Assembly: GCF_030687395.1 (NCBI RefSeq)
Contig: NZ_CP117430.1
Coordinates: 2,790,001-2,854,000, forward strand
Origin: Pseudomonas wuhanensis
GTDB taxonomy: Bacteria > Pseudomonadota > Gammaproteobacteria > Pseudomonadales > Pseudomonadaceae
Length of the DNA stretch: 64,000 nt
Direction of reading: 5' to 3'
Positions within the stretch are counted from its first letter, which is position 1. Every line of letters starts with the position of its first letter. The notes under the pieces are model-generated. The model was not told where the DNA came from. It searched no databases and saw only the letters and a program-made list of their open reading frames with translations. A program made the position numbers and the translations under genes. Below, piece after piece: positions 7,888-18,230 of the stretch.

Positions 7888-9262
7888 CAAAGGCCCGGTC
7901 ATTCATGACTGGCGCCCCGAGGACCCCGCGTTCTGGGGAAGTAGCGGCAAACAGACCGCCACGCGCAACTTGTGGATTTCCATTCCTGCGCTGCTGTTGG
8001 CCTTTGCGGTGTGGATGGTCTGGAGCACGGTGATCGTGCGTTTGAACGCCATCGGCTTCAGCTTCACCACCGACCAACTGTTCTGGCTGGCGGCGTTGCC
8101 GGGGCTGTCCGGCGCGACCTTGCGCGTCTTCTATTCCTTTATGGTGCCGATCTTCGGTGGCCGTCGCTGGACCGCCCTGAGCACCGCGTCGCTGTTGTTG
8201 CCATCGATCTGGATGGGCTTCGCCGTGCAGGACCCGAGCACTTCGTACAGCGTGTTCGTGTTGATTGCCTTGCTCTGCGGTTTTGGTGGCGGCAACTTTG
8301 CCTCGAGCATGTCCAACATCAGCTTCTTCTATCCCAAGTCCCAGCAGGGCACGGCCCTGGGCCTCAATGCCGGCCTGGGTAATCTGGGCGTTTCGGTGAT
8401 GCAGTTCTGTGTGCCGCTGGTGATTACCTTCGGTGTGTTCGGCTTCATGGGCGGCTCGCCGCAAGCACTGCCGGACGGTGGTCAGTTGTGGTTGCAGAAC
8501 GCCGGTTTCATCTGGGTGCCGTTCATTGTCCTGGTGACGGTGCTGGCCTGGTTCTGCATGAATGACCTGTCCAGTGCTCGCGCTTCTTTCAGCGAACAGG
8601 CGGTGATCTTCAAACGCAAACACAACTGGCTGATGTGCTGGTTGTACCTGGCGACCTTCGGTTCATTCATCGGTTTTTCCGCTGCGTTTCCGCTGCTGAT
8701 CAAAACCTCCTTTCCGGATGTCATCGCCTTGAAGTTTGCCTTCCTCGGCCCATTGGTGGGTGCGCTGGTTCGTCCATTGGGCGGCTGGCTGGCGGACAAG
8801 CTTGGCGGCGCGAAAGTGACCTTGTGGAACTTCGTGGCGATGATCGCGATGGTCTTCGGCGTGATGCACTTTTTGCCGCAGAACGGTACCGGCGGCAACT
8901 TCTACGGCTTCCTCGGCCTGTTCATGCTGCTGTTCATCACCACCGGCGTCGGCAACGGCTCCACCTTCCGCATGATCCCGGTGATCTTCCGCACCCAACA
9001 TGAAAAAGCCTCGGCCGGAAAACCACCGGCAGTACGCGAACAAGCGCTCAAGGATGCCGGCAAAGAATCAGCTGCGGTCCTGGGCTTCAGTTCGGCCATG
9101 GGCGCCTTCGGTGCGTTCTTCATTCCCAAATCCTTCGGCTCTTCGATGGCCCTGACCGGCGGCCCGGAGATGGCCTTCTACATGTTCGTCGGCTTTTACC
9201 TGAGCTGCATCGTGGTGACTTGGTGGTGGTACGCGCGCAAAGGCGCCGCGACACCCTGCTGA
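7865..9262 (+). CDS. narK2: Nitrate/nitrite antiporter NarK2
   Basis: This 465-residue MFS protein of the NarK family has an N-terminal hydrophilic extension (WRPEDPAFW) as in NarK2/NarU, about 12 membrane segments, arginine in LSGATLRVFYSF, and nitrate-signature glycines at GLNAGLGNLGVSVMQF (~163) and GFSSAMGAFGAFFIP (~405). The frame starts inside narK1, and AGGAG stands six bases before the ATG, so the pair is translationally coupled. By family it exchanges nitrate for nitrite, bringing substrate to cytoplasmic-facing NarG and removing the toxic product. Confidence 0.92.
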   Translation: MSVLQKPDKGPVIHDWRPEDPAFWGSSGKQTATRNLWISIPALLLAFAVWMVWSTVIVRLNAIGFSFTTDQLFWLAALPGLSGATLRVFYSFMVPIFGGRRWTALSTASLLLPSIWMGFAVQDPSTSYSVFVLIALLCGFGGGNFASSMSNISFFYPKSQQGTALGLNAGLGNLGVSVMQFCVPLVITFGVFGFMGGSPQALPDGGQLWLQNAGFIWVPFIVLVTVLAWFCMNDLSSARASFSEQAVIFKRKHNWLMCWLYLATFGSFIGFSAAFPLLIKTSFPDVIALKFAFLGPLVGALVRPLGGWLADKLGGAKVTLWNFVAMIAMVFGVMHFLPQNGTGGNFYGFLGLFMLLFITTGVGNGSTFRMIPVIFRTQHEKASAGKPPAVREQALKDAGKESAAVLGFSSAMGAFGAFFIPKSFGSSMALTGGPEMAFYMFVGFYLSCIVVTWWWYARKGAATPC

Positions 9263-9331
9263 ATCGAGCCGAATTCAACCATTGCGTGGGCGGGGCACAG
9301 ACTCCGCGACAAAGCCTGAGAGGACTACACC

Positions 9332-12300
9332 GTGAGTCATTTACTGGATCAATTGCGGTTTTTTAATCGCAAGCAAAACGAGTTTTCCGACGGTCATGGC
9401 GAGACCCGCAAAGAGTCTCGCGACTGGGAGAACGTCTACCGTTCGCGCTGGCAGTACGACAAGATCGTGCGCTCCACCCATGGGGTGAACTGCACCGGCT
9501 CCTGCTCGTGGAAAATCTACGTCAAGAACGGCCTGATCACCTGGGAAACCCAGCAGACCGACTACCCGCGTACCCGTAACGATCTGCCGAACCATGAGCC
9601 CCGTGGCTGCCCGCGTGGTGCCAGTTACAGCTGGTACATCTACAGCGCCAACCGTCTCAAATACCCGAAAATCCGCAAGCCGTTGCTCAAGCTCTGGCGT
9701 GATGCGCGGCAAACCATGGCGCCGGTCGAAGCCTGGGCCAGCATTGTCGAGGACAAGGTCAAGGCCGACTCCTATAAAAGCAAGCGCGGCATGGGTGGCT
9801 TCATTCGTTCCAACTGGGAAGAAGTCAACGAGATCATCGCCGCGGCCAACGTCTACACCATCAAGCAATACGGCCCGGACCGGATCGTCGGCTTCTCGCC
9901 GATCCCGGCCATGTCGATGGTCAGCTATGCGGCCGGTTCGCGTTATCTGTCGCTGATCGGCGGCGCCTGCCTGAGCTTCTACGACTGGTACTGCGACTTG
10001 CCACCGGCCTCGCCGATGGTCTGGGGCGAGCAGACCGACGTGCCGGAATCGGCCGACTGGTACAACTCCAACTACATCATTGCCTGGGGTTCCAACGTCC
10101 CGCAGACCCGTACCCCCGACGCGCACTTCTTTACCGAAGTCCGCTACAAGGGTACCAAGACTGTGGCAATCACCCCGGACTACTCGGAAGTCGCCAAGCT
10201 CACCGACCTGTGGCTGAACCCTAAGCAAGGCACCGACGCGGCGCTGGCCCAGGCGTTCAACCATGTGATCTTCAAAGAATTCCACCTGGACAAACCGAGC
10301 GCTTATTTCACTGACTACGCCAAGCGCTTCACCGATTTGCCGGTGCTGGTGCTGCTCAAGCAAATGGTCGACCAGGCACCGGGCGCCGGTTACCAGCCGG
10401 ACCGCTTCCTGCGCGCCAGCGACTTGACCGACAACCTCGGCCAGGAAAACAACCCGGAATGGAAAACCATCGCGCTGGATGTCAGCGGCGAACTGGTTTC
10501 CCCTCAAGGCTCCATCGGTTATCGCTGGGGCGAGAAGGGCAAGTGGAACATTCTCCCGCGTGAAGGCGGCGAAGGCCGTGAGATCGATCTGAAGCTGAGC
10601 CTGATCGGTGATGACGTGGCCGAAGTGGCGTTCCCGTATTTTGCCGGCGAGTCCCACGAGCACTTCCAGCACGTGGCCGGCGATGCGGTGCAATACCGCC
10701 GCGTGCCGGTGCACAACGTGGTGCTGGCGGACGGCAGCGTGGCCAAAGTCGCCACCGTGTTCGACCTGTCGGCAGCCAACCTGGCGATTGATCGCGGCCT
10801 CGGCGGCGCTAACGTGGCCAAGGATTACGACGACGCCAGCGTGCCCGGCACCCCCGCCTGGCAGGAGCAGATCACCGGCGTCAGCCGCGAGAAAGCCATC
10901 CAGATTGCCCGTGAGTTCGCCGACAACGCCGACAAGACCAAGGGGCGTTCGATGATCATCGTCGGCGCGGCGATGAACCACTGGTACCACATGGACATGA
11001 ACTACCGCGGGCTGATCAACATGCTCATGCTCTGCGGGTGTGTCGGCCAGACCGGTGGCGGTTGGGCGCACTACGTCGGCCAGGAAAAACTGCGTCCGCA
11101 ATGCGGCTGGCTGCCACTGGCGTTCGGCCTGGACTGGAACCGTCCGCCTCGCCAAATGAACGGCACCAGCTTCTTCTACGCCCATAGTTCGCAATGGCGC
11201 CACGAGAAGATGAGCATGCATGACGTGCTCTCGCCGCTGGCCGATAAATCGCAATTCCCCGAGCATGCCCTGGACTACAACATCCGCGCCGAACGTGCCG
11301 GCTGGTTGCCCAGCGCACCGCAACTCAACACTAACCCTTTGCACATTTGCCGCGATGCGGCTGCGGCCGGCATGGACCCGAAAGACTACGTGGTCAAGTC
11401 GCTGCAGGACCGTTCGCTGCGCTTCTCCTGCGAACAGCCGGACAGCCCGGTGAACTTCCCGCGCAACATGTTCATCTGGCGCTCCAACCTGTTGGGCTCC
11501 TCGGGCAAGGGCCACGAGTACATGCTCAAGTACCTGCTCGGCACCAAGAACGGGGTGATGAACGAAGACATCGGCCAGGTCGGCGACTGCAAACCCGAAG
11601 AAGCCGAATGGGTGGACGAGGGCGCCATCGGCAAGCTCGATCTGGTCACCACGCTGGACTTCCGCATGTCCTCGACCTGCGTCTATTCCGACATCGTGTT
11701 GCCGACCGCAACCTGGTACGAAAAAGACGACATGAACACCTCGGACATGCACCCGTTCATTCACCCGCTGTCGGCAGCGATCGACCCGGCATGGGAATCG
11801 CGTTCCGACTGGGAAATCTACAAAGGCATCGCCAAGGCGTTTTCCAGCATGTCCGAAGGGCACCTGGGCGTTGAAAAGGACCTGGTGACCATCCCGCTGA
11901 TGCACGACAGCGTCGGCGAACTGGCCCAACCGTTTGGCGGCACCGACTGGAAAAGCGACGGCGTGGCTCCGGTGCCGGGCAAGAACGCACCCAATCTGCA
12001 TGTGGTCGAGCGTGACTACCCGAACATCTACAAACAGTTCTCGTCCCTCGGGCCATTGCTGGAAAAACACGGCAACGGCGGCAAGGGCATCAACTGGAAC
12101 ACCGACGCCGAAGTGAAATTCCTCGGTGAACTCAATCACAAAGAAGGCAGTGCCGGTATCAGCCAGGGTCGGCCGAAAATCGACACGGCGATCGATGCCG
12201 CCGAAGTGATTCTGTCCCTGGCGCCGGAAACCAATGGCCACGTCGCCGTCAAGGCCTGGGCTGCGTTGTCGGAATTCACTGGCATCGATCACAGCCACCT

Positions 12301-13105
12301 GGCGCTGTCCAAGGAACACGAGGCGATCCGTTTCCGCGACATTCAGGCACAGCCGCGCAAGATCATTTCCAGCCCGACCTGGTCGGGTCTCGAAGATGAT
12401 CACGTCAGCTACAACGCCGGCTACACCAACGTTCACGAAGGGATCCCATGGCGCACCATCACCGGTCGCCAGCAGTTCTATCAGGATCACCCGTGGATGC
12501 AGGCGTTCGGCGAGCAACTGATGAGTTATCGCCCGCCCGTCAACACCCGCACCATCGAAGGGGTGAAAGGCAAGCGCAGCAACGGCGAGATCGAAATCGT
12601 CCTGAACTGGATCACCCCGCACCAGAAATGGGGCATCCACAGTACCTACAGCGACAACCTGCTGATGCTGACCCTCAGCCGTGGCGGGCCGATTGTGTGG
12701 CTCTCGGAGAACGACGCGAAACGCGCCGGCATCGAGGACAACGACTGGATCGAATGCTTCAACGTCAACGGTGCACTGACCGCCCGGGCGGTGGTCAGCC
12801 AGCGCGTCAAGGACGGCATGGTGATGATGTACCACGCACAGGAACGGATCGTGAACGTGCCAGGTTCGGAAACCACCAAGACCCGTGGCGGGCACCACAA
12901 CTCGGTCACCCGCGTGGTGCTCAAGCCGACTCACATGATCGGCGGCTATGCCCAGCAGGCCTACGGTTTCAACTATTACGGCACGGTCGGTTGCAACCGC
13001 GATGAGTTCGTCGTGGTGCGCAAAATGTCCAAAGTCGACTGGCTCGATGGTTCAAGTGGCGATGACCTGCCACGTCCACTGCCGACCGATATCGAGGAGA
13101 ACTGA
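9332..13105 (+). CDS. narG: Respiratory nitrate reductase alpha subunit NarG
   Basis: The 1257 residues are normal for the membrane-bound molybdenum enzyme. The FS0 iron-sulfur ligands (His-x3-Cys-x3-Cys) are seen in THGVNCTGSCSW (~residue 50), with a further Cys in RGCPRGASYSWY (~95). The molybdopterin domain follows, with the Mo-ligand Asp expected in YNSNYIIAWGSNVPQTRTPD-type context (~240-265), and a C-terminal molydopterin-dinucleotide-binding barrel. The GTG start has AGAGGA upstream. NarG faces the cytoplasm and reduces nitrate to nitrite with electrons from NarH. The frame is intact, and the large antisense reading frame on the other strand is a codon-bias shadow. Confidence 0.97.
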   Translation: MSHLLDQLRFFNRKQNEFSDGHGETRKESRDWENVYRSRWQYDKIVRSTHGVNCTGSCSWKIYVKNGLITWETQQTDYPRTRNDLPNHEPRGCPRGASYSWYIYSANRLKYPKIRKPLLKLWRDARQTMAPVEAWASIVEDKVKADSYKSKRGMGGFIRSNWEEVNEIIAAANVYTIKQYGPDRIVGFSPIPAMSMVSYAAGSRYLSLIGGACLSFYDWYCDLPPASPMVWGEQTDVPESADWYNSNYIIAWGSNVPQTRTPDAHFFTEVRYKGTKTVAITPDYSEVAKLTDLWLNPKQGTDAALAQAFNHVIFKEFHLDKPSAYFTDYAKRFTDLPVLVLLKQMVDQAPGAGYQPDRFLRASDLTDNLGQENNPEWKTIALDVSGELVSPQGSIGYRWGEKGKWNILPREGGEGREIDLKLSLIGDDVAEVAFPYFAGESHEHFQHVAGDAVQYRRVPVHNVVLADGSVAKVATVFDLSAANLAIDRGLGGANVAKDYDDASVPGTPAWQEQITGVSREKAIQIAREFADNADKTKGRSMIIVGAAMNHWYHMDMNYRGLINMLMLCGCVGQTGGGWAHYVGQEKLRPQCGWLPLAFGLDWNRPPRQMNGTSFFYAHSSQWRHEKMSMHDVLSPLADKSQFPEHALDYNIRAERAGWLPSAPQLNTNPLHICRDAAAAGMDPKDYVVKSLQDRSLRFSCEQPDSPVNFPRNMFIWRSNLLGSSGKGHEYMLKYLLGTKNGVMNEDIGQVGDCKPEEAEWVDEGAIGKLDLVTTLDFRMSSTCVYSDIVLPTATWYEKDDMNTSDMHPFIHPLSAAIDPAWESRSDWEIYKGIAKAFSSMSEGHLGVEKDLVTIPLMHDSVGELAQPFGGTDWKSDGVAPVPGKNAPNLHVVERDYPNIYKQFSSLGPLLEKHGNGGKGINWNTDAEVKFLGELNHKEGSAGISQGRPKIDTAIDAAEVILSLAPETNGHVAVKAWAALSEFTGIDHSHLALSKEHEAIRFRDIQAQPRKIISSPTWSGLEDDHVSYNAGYTNVHEGIPWRTITGRQQFYQDHPWMQAFGEQLMSYRPPVNTRTIEGVKGKRSNGEIEIVLNWITPHQKWGIHSTYSDNLLMLTLSRGGPIVWLSENDAKRAGIEDNDWIECFNVNGALTARAVVSQRVKDGMVMMYHAQERIVNVPGSETTKTRGGHHNSVTRVVLKPTHMIGGYAQQAYGFNYYGTVGCNRDEFVVVRKMSKVDWLDGSSGDDLPRPLPTDIEEN

Positions 13106-13106
13106 G

Positions 13107-14645
13107 ATGAAGATTCGCTCACAAATCGGCATGGTTCTGAACCTGGACAAGTGCATCGGTTGCCACACCTGTTCAATCACCTGCAAAAACGTCTGGACCA
13201 GCCGCGAAGGCATGGAATACGCCTGGTTCAACAACGTCGAATCGAAACCCGGGATCGGCTACCCGAAAGAATGGGAAAACCAGGACAAGTGGAAGGGCGG
13301 CTGGATCCGCAACGCCAACGGCACGATCAACCCGCGCATCGGCGGTAAATTTCGCGTGTTGGCGAACATTTTCGCCAACCCGGATCTGCCGAGCCTCGAC
13401 GATTACTACGAACCCTTCGACTTCGACTATCAGCACCTGCACACCGCGCCACTGGGCGAGCATCAGCCGACGGCACGTCCGCGCTCGCTGATCTCCGGCA
13501 AGCGCATGGAAAAAATCGAGTGGGGCCCGAACTGGGAAGAAATCCTCGGCACCGAATTCGCCAAGCGCCGCAAGGACAAGAACTTCGACAAGATTCAGGC
13601 GGACATTTACGGCGAATACGAAAACACGTTCATGATGTATTTGCCGCGCCTGTGCGAGCACTGCCTCAACCCGACCTGCGCGGCGTCGTGCCCGAGCGGG
13701 GCGATCTACAAGCGTGAAGAAGACGGGATTGTCCTGATCGACCAGGAAAAATGCCGTGGCTGGCGGATGTGCATCAGCGGCTGCCCGTACAAGAAAATCT
13801 ATTTCAACTGGAAGAGCGGCAAGTCCGAGAAATGCATCTTCTGCTACCCGCGGATCGAAGCCGGGATGCCGACTGTTTGCGCGGAAACCTGCGTCGGGCG
13901 CATCCGTTATCTCGGAGTGCTGCTGTATGACGCCGACCGCATCAGCGAAGTGGCAAGCACCGCCAATGAGCAGGACCTGTACGAGAAACAGCTGGAGATC
14001 TTCCTCGATCCGAATGACCCGGCAGTGATCCGTCAGGCCCTGGCCGATGGCGTACCGCAGTCGGTGATCGATTCAGCCCAGCGTTCGCCGGTCTACAAAA
14101 TGGCCGTGGACTGGAAACTCGCACTGCCGTTGCACCCGGAATACCGCACCTTGCCAATGGTCTGGTACGTACCGCCGCTGTCGCCGATCCAGAACGCCGC
14201 CACTGCCGGCACCGTGGGCATGAACGGGGTGATCCCGGACGTCGACAGCCTGCGTATTCCACTGAAGTACCTGGCCAACCTGTTGACCGCCGGCGATGAA
14301 AAACCGGTCAAGCGTGCGCTTAAACGTTTGCTGGCGATGCGTGCCTACAAACGTTCCGAGCAAGTCGATGGCATTCAGGACCTGCAAGTGCTCAAGGATG
14401 TCGGCTTGAGTGTGGCCCAGGTCGAGGAGATGTATCGCTACCTGGCGATTGCCAACTATGAAGACCGCTTTGTGGTACCGAGCGCGCACCGTGAAGACGC
14501 CATGAGTGACGCCTTTGCCGAGCGCTCCGGTTGCGGCTTCAGTTTCGGCAGCGGCTGCAGCGGCAGCTCCGATACCAACATGTTCGGTGCGAAGAAAGCC
14601 AACCGCCGCGACATCCTGAAAACCGTCCAGTTGTGGGAGGAATGA
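13107..14645 (+). CDS. narH: Respiratory nitrate reductase beta subunit NarH
   Basis: This 512-residue iron-sulfur electron-transfer subunit shows four cysteine groups: CIGCHTCSITCKNVW (~16), CEHCLNPTCAASCP (~184), CRGWRMCISGCP (~217, where Trp replaces one Cys, the hallmark of the 3Fe-4S cluster) and CIFCYPRIEAG with CAETC (~244-263). The ATG at 13107 is one base after the narG stop, with GAGGAG upstream. It passes electrons from NarI hemes to NarG. The C-terminus ends in a Gly/Ser/Cys-rich segment (GCGFSFGSGCSGSS). Confidence 0.97.
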   Translation: MKIRSQIGMVLNLDKCIGCHTCSITCKNVWTSREGMEYAWFNNVESKPGIGYPKEWENQDKWKGGWIRNANGTINPRIGGKFRVLANIFANPDLPSLDDYYEPFDFDYQHLHTAPLGEHQPTARPRSLISGKRMEKIEWGPNWEEILGTEFAKRRKDKNFDKIQADIYGEYENTFMMYLPRLCEHCLNPTCAASCPSGAIYKREEDGIVLIDQEKCRGWRMCISGCPYKKIYFNWKSGKSEKCIFCYPRIEAGMPTVCAETCVGRIRYLGVLLYDADRISEVASTANEQDLYEKQLEIFLDPNDPAVIRQALADGVPQSVIDSAQRSPVYKMAVDWKLALPLHPEYRTLPMVWYVPPLSPIQNAATAGTVGMNGVIPDVDSLRIPLKYLANLLTAGDEKPVKRALKRLLAMRAYKRSEQVDGIQDLQVLKDVGLSVAQVEEMYRYLAIANYEDRFVVPSAHREDAMSDAFAERSGCGFSFGSGCSGSSDTNMFGAKKANRRDILKTVQLWEE

Positions 14646-14647
14646 GC

Positions 14648-15403
14648 ATGCAAATTCTCAAAGTGATTTCGCTGCTGCTCGATTACCCGACCGAGACGCT
14701 GATTGGCGGTCGCGACGAACTGGAGCAGGCGATTATCCAGTCCCGGGAAATCAGCCCCAAGCAACGCGGCGCGTTGTTCGAATTGCTGGAGCTGATCTGC
14801 GCCAATGACTTGATGGACGGGCAGGAGCACTACGGTGCGCTGTTCGGCCGGGGTCGCTCGCTGTCATTGCTGCTGTTCGAACATGTGCACGGCGAATCCC
14901 GTGACCGTGGCCAAGCCATGGTCGACATGATGGCGCAATACGAAGAAGCCGGTTTTGCCATCGGCGTCAAAGAGCTGCCGGACTATATCCCGCTGTACCT
15001 GGAGTTCCTTTCCACCCGCGAAGACATCGAGGCCCGCGAGGGCCTGGCGGATGTTTCGCACTTGCTGGCCTTGCTCGCCGCACGTCTGGAAGAGCGCGAA
15101 AGCGCCTATGCCAGTTGCTTCCGCGCGCTGCTGCAAATCGCCGGGGCCGAACCGCATCAGGCGGTCGCCGACCTGCGAGCGCAGGTGGCGGCGGAACCGC
15201 GGGATGACTCCCTCGAAGCCCTCGACAAGATCTGGGAAGAGGAGGCCGTGGACTTTCTCCAGGCCGAACAGCAGGACCGTTGCAGTGGACTGCCAAGCGC
15301 ACCGGGCAAGGCTCGGGAAGAAAGCGCGGTGCCGTTGCACTGGGTGGATTTTCAGCATGAAGGGTTGGCCGCCGCGCCAGCCAAGGAGGTCGGTAATGTC
15401 TAA
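14648..15403 (+). CDS. narJ: Nitrate reductase assembly chaperone NarJ
   Basis: The 251-residue all-helical protein of the NarJ/DmsD chaperone family starts MQILKVISLLLDYPT and carries the family stretch YIPLYLEFLS with a conserved Pro/Asp environment (LPDYIPLYLEFL). It binds apo-NarG, mediates molybdenum cofactor loading and is not part of the final enzyme. The ATG lies two bases after the narH stop, with GGAGGAATGAGC as ribosome site. Its end overlaps the narI start by eight bases. Confidence 0.95.
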   Translation: MQILKVISLLLDYPTETLIGGRDELEQAIIQSREISPKQRGALFELLELICANDLMDGQEHYGALFGRGRSLSLLLFEHVHGESRDRGQAMVDMMAQYEEAGFAIGVKELPDYIPLYLEFLSTREDIEAREGLADVSHLLALLAARLEERESAYASCFRALLQIAGAEPHQAVADLRAQVAAEPRDDSLEALDKIWEEEAVDFLQAEQQDRCSGLPSAPGKAREESAVPLHWVDFQHEGLAAAPAKEVGNV

Positions 15404-16076
15404 ATGGAATCTGTTGTTGTTCGGGATCTATCCCTATGTCGCTTTGGCGATCTGCCTGATCGGCAGTTGGGCCCGCTTCGACCTGTCGCAATACAGCTGG
15501 AAGGCAGGTTCGAGCCAGATGCTCAACCAGCGCGGCATGCGCGTGGCGAGCAACCTCTTTCACATCGGTGTGTTGTTCGTGCTGGCCGGGCACTTCGTCG
15601 GCCTGCTGACCCCGGCGTCGGTTTATCACCACGTGATCAGCACTGAGAACAAGCAGTTGCTGGCGATGGTCTCCGGCGGGTTCTTCGGACTGTTGTGCCT
15701 CATTGGCTTGCTGATGCTGGTCAATCGGCGGCTCACCGATCCTCGGGTACGTGCCACCTCCAGCCCTTCGGACATCCTGATTTTGCTGGTGCTGCTGGCG
15801 CAGTTACTGCTCGGTCTGCTGACGATTGCCGCGTCCACCGCGCATATGGACGGCTCGGTGATGGTGATGCTCGCTGACTGGGCGCAGAACACCGTGCTGT
15901 TGCGGCCGATGGAAGCGGCGGCGGCTATCGCGCCGGTCGGGCTGACCTACAAGCTGCACGTGTTTCTCGGTTTGACCCTGTTTGTGCTGTTCCCCTTCAC
16001 CCGTCTCGTACACATGATCAGCGCACCGGTCTGGTACTTGGGGCGTCGTTATCAAATCGTTCGTCAGAAGTACTGA
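15396..16076 (+). CDS. narI: Respiratory nitrate reductase gamma subunit NarI
   Basis: The 226-residue b-type cytochrome has five membrane helices. Heme-ligand histidines are visible in NLFHIGVLFVLAGHFVGLL (two, ~residues 52 and 62) and near the C-terminus in YKLHVFLGLTLFVLFPFTRLVH-type context (about 187 and 205). It oxidises ubiquinol at the periplasmic side and passes electrons to NarH. The start overlaps narJ by eight bases, with AAGGAGG upstream. Confidence 0.96.
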   Translation: MSKWNLLLFGIYPYVALAICLIGSWARFDLSQYSWKAGSSQMLNQRGMRVASNLFHIGVLFVLAGHFVGLLTPASVYHHVISTENKQLLAMVSGGFFGLLCLIGLLMLVNRRLTDPRVRATSSPSDILILLVLLAQLLLGLLTIAASTAHMDGSVMVMLADWAQNTVLLRPMEAAAAIAPVGLTYKLHVFLGLTLFVLFPFTRLVHMISAPVWYLGRRYQIVRQKY

Positions 16077-16086
16077 GGAGACAATC

Positions 16087-17046
16087 ATGTCAGGTGGATG
16101 TGGATGTGGTGGTGGTAACGGCGGCAGCGGTGGCTGCGGGTCTTCCAAAAAAGCCGAGGACGTTCTCGATATCGCGCCGGTCGCACAGGCGCAGTTTGAA
16201 GCACTCCCGGTTGAGCCGGCCGCTGCCGATGACGCCCCGGCGCAGTTGATCGCCAGCAGCGAACAGGAGTGGCCGATCATCAGCGTCAACGAGGTGTCGA
16301 TCACGCCGGAAGCGATGGCCCAGGAGCTGCAATATCACCCGGCCGAAAGCCGCGAGGAAGCGGTGTACCTGGCCGCCCGGGCGCTGGTGATCCGCGAGTT
16401 GCTGCAGCAGCGCATTGCCGAACTCGGTGTGTCGATGGAGATTGGCGCTGGCGAGAACGAAGAAGAAGCGGCCACGCGCTTGTTGCTCGAACGCGAGGTG
16501 CACGTGCCTCAGTGCGACGAGGAAACCAGCCTGCGCTACTACGAAAACAATCGCGGGCGTTTCCACAGCGCACCGTTGCTGGCGGTTCGGCACATCCTGC
16601 TCGAATGCGCGCCGGATGATGTCGAGGCGCGCGCCGTTGCGCATGATCAGGCGGAAGTTCTGCTGCAACGTCTGGAAGACTTTCCCGGCAGTTTCGCCGA
16701 GCTGGCCGTGAAGTATTCGGCCTGCCCGTCGAAGGCTCAGGGTGGTTCTTTAGGGCAGATCAGCAAGGGCCAGACCGTGCCTGAACTGGAACGTCAGCTG
16801 TTCACTCTGGCGCCGGGCCTGGCCAGCAAACCGCTGGAAAGTCGCTACGGCTGGCATGTGGTCAGTGTCGATCAGCGGATCGAAGGCATGCCGTTGCCCT
16901 ATGAAGTGGTATCGACGGCGATTCGCACGCAGTTGCAGCAAGGCGTCTGGCAAAAAGCCCTGGTGCAGTACCTGCAAACCCTGATCGGTGCGGCGGATAT
17001 TCGTGGCATCCACTTGCAGGGCGCCGACTCACCGCTGGTGCAGTGA
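16087..17046 (+). CDS. PpiC-type peptidyl-prolyl isomerase of the nar operon
   Basis: The 319-residue protein opens with a striking Gly/Cys-rich run (residues 2-19, five cysteines), followed by an acidic linker and an NifM/SurA-like helical part. A parvulin domain lies at about 158-265 ([33 protein letters not shown], then [13 protein letters not shown]). No signal peptide is seen, so it probably acts in the cytoplasm. The equivalent gene lies between narI and moaA1 in P. aeruginosa (from memory), which suggests a role in folding or maturation of the nitrate reductase. It starts ten bases after narI and ends next to moaA. The cysteine-rich head could bind metal; this is a guess. Confidence 0.85.
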   Translation: MSGGCGCGGGNGGSGGCGSSKKAEDVLDIAPVAQAQFEALPVEPAAADDAPAQLIASSEQEWPIISVNEVSITPEAMAQELQYHPAESREEAVYLAARALVIRELLQQRIAELGVSMEIGAGENEEEAATRLLLEREVHVPQCDEETSLRYYENNRGRFHSAPLLAVRHILLECAPDDVEARAVAHDQAEVLLQRLEDFPGSFAELAVKYSACPSKAQGGSLGQISKGQTVPELERQLFTLAPGLASKPLESRYGWHVVSVDQRIEGMPLPYEVVSTAIRTQLQQGVWQKALVQYLQTLIGAADIRGIHLQGADSPLVQ

Positions 17047-17069
17047 CCCAAGGCAAACCGGGAGATGTG

Positions 17070-18062
17070 ATGAACGCTGTAATGCAGGATGGCTTTGGAC
17101 GGCAGATTGATTATCTGCGGATGTCGGTGACGGACCGGTGCGATTTTCGCTGTGTGTATTGCATGGCAAAAAACATGACCTTCCTGCCGCGCCAGCAGGT
17201 GCTCACGCTGGAAGAGTTGCAGCGTCTGGCAACGCTGTTCGTCGGGTTGGGCGTACGCAAAATCCGCCTGACCGGCGGCGAACCGCTGATTCGTCCGGGC
17301 ATTGTCGAACTGTGCCGCAACATCGCCGCGCTGCCCGGTTTGCGCGAACTGGTGATGACCAGCAACGGCTCGCAACTGGGCCGTCTGGCCCGGCCGTTGG
17401 CGGAGGCGGGGGTCAAGCGGATGAACATCAGCCTCGATAGCCTGGACGGGCAGAAGTTTCGCGCGATCACCCGTATCGGCGATCTCGATCAAGTGCTGGG
17501 CGGCATTGAGGCGGCGCGGGACGCGGGGTTTGAGCGAGTCAAACTCAACTGCGTGGTGATGAAAGGGCGCAACTTCGATGAAGTCCTGGCGTTGGTGCAA
17601 TACGCCATCGATCAACGCATCGACATCAGTTTCATCGAAGAAATGCCCTTGGGCGACGTCGGGCGTTCCCGGGGCGAATCGTTTTGTTCCAGCGACGAGG
17701 TGCGGGCGTTGATCGCCAGCCAACATCGCTTACTCGATAGCACTGAAAACAGCGGTGGACCGGCGCGCTATGTGCGCCTGGAACGCCATCCCGATACCCG
17801 GATCGGTTTCATTTCACCCAACAGCCACAACTTCTGTGGCAGCTGTAATCGGGTGCGGATGACTGTTGAAGGGAAACTGTTGCTGTGTCTGGGGCAGGAG
17901 GACGCGCTGGATTTGAGAGGATTGTTGCGGCGTTATCCGCTGGATGATCAGCCGCTGATCAACGCGGTGCAGAAGGCTCTGCGCGGCAAGCCGTTACGCC
18001 ACGATTTCAGTCCGGAAGGGGAGGTGCAGATAGTACGGTTCATGAACATGAGTGGCGGTTGA
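17070..18062 (+). CDS. moaA: GTP 3',8-cyclase MoaA
   Basis: This 330-residue radical-SAM enzyme performs the first step of molybdenum cofactor synthesis. The N-terminal cluster motif [10 protein letters not shown] and the glycine motif LTGGEPLIR are seen; the C-terminal second cluster appears as [19 protein letters not shown], with the Cys-x2-Cys-x13-Cys pattern. The C-terminus lacks the usual double glycine tail separation but ends MNMSGG, as MoaA proteins do. The ATG at 17070 has GGGAGAT upstream; a GTG at 17043 overlaps the previous gene and is less likely. A moaA within the nar operon secures cofactor supply when nitrate reductase is induced. Confidence 0.95.
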   Translation: MNAVMQDGFGRQIDYLRMSVTDRCDFRCVYCMAKNMTFLPRQQVLTLEELQRLATLFVGLGVRKIRLTGGEPLIRPGIVELCRNIAALPGLRELVMTSNGSQLGRLARPLAEAGVKRMNISLDSLDGQKFRAITRIGDLDQVLGGIEAARDAGFERVKLNCVVMKGRNFDEVLALVQYAIDQRIDISFIEEMPLGDVGRSRGESFCSSDEVRALIASQHRLLDSTENSGGPARYVRLERHPDTRIGFISPNSHNFCGSCNRVRMTVEGKLLLCLGQEDALDLRGLLRRYPLDDQPLINAVQKALRGKPLRHDFSPEGEVQIVRFMNMSGG

Positions 18063-18099
18063 GCTGATCTGCACGGTTTACAAAACACAGAAAATCCAA

Positions 18100-18189
18100 T
18101 GTGGGAGCGGGCTTGCCCGCGATGGCGATTTCTCATCCGACATAGATGTCGCCTGACACGACGCCATCGCGGGCAAGCCCACTCCCACA
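18100..18189. repeat. REPIN (two inverted REP units)
   Basis: The unit tgtgggagcgggcttgcccg (18100 onward) returns inverted as cgggcaagcccactcccaca (ending 18189), with about 40 bases between. This is the classical mobile REPIN doublet of fluorescent pseudomonads. It sits between moaA and the nrdD promoter and may also stop transcription from moaA. Confidence 0.9.
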
Positions 18190-18230
18190 TTTGATCCTCG
18201 CTGACCAACGTATTTTTTCACCGCCAAATC

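Noticed and set aside
9341..12934. Antisense reading frame of 1197 codons across narG
   Set aside because: It is a shadow of the strong G/C third-position bias in narG: no ribosome site, no family text, and its His/Val/Gln-rich composition is typical of antisense translation.
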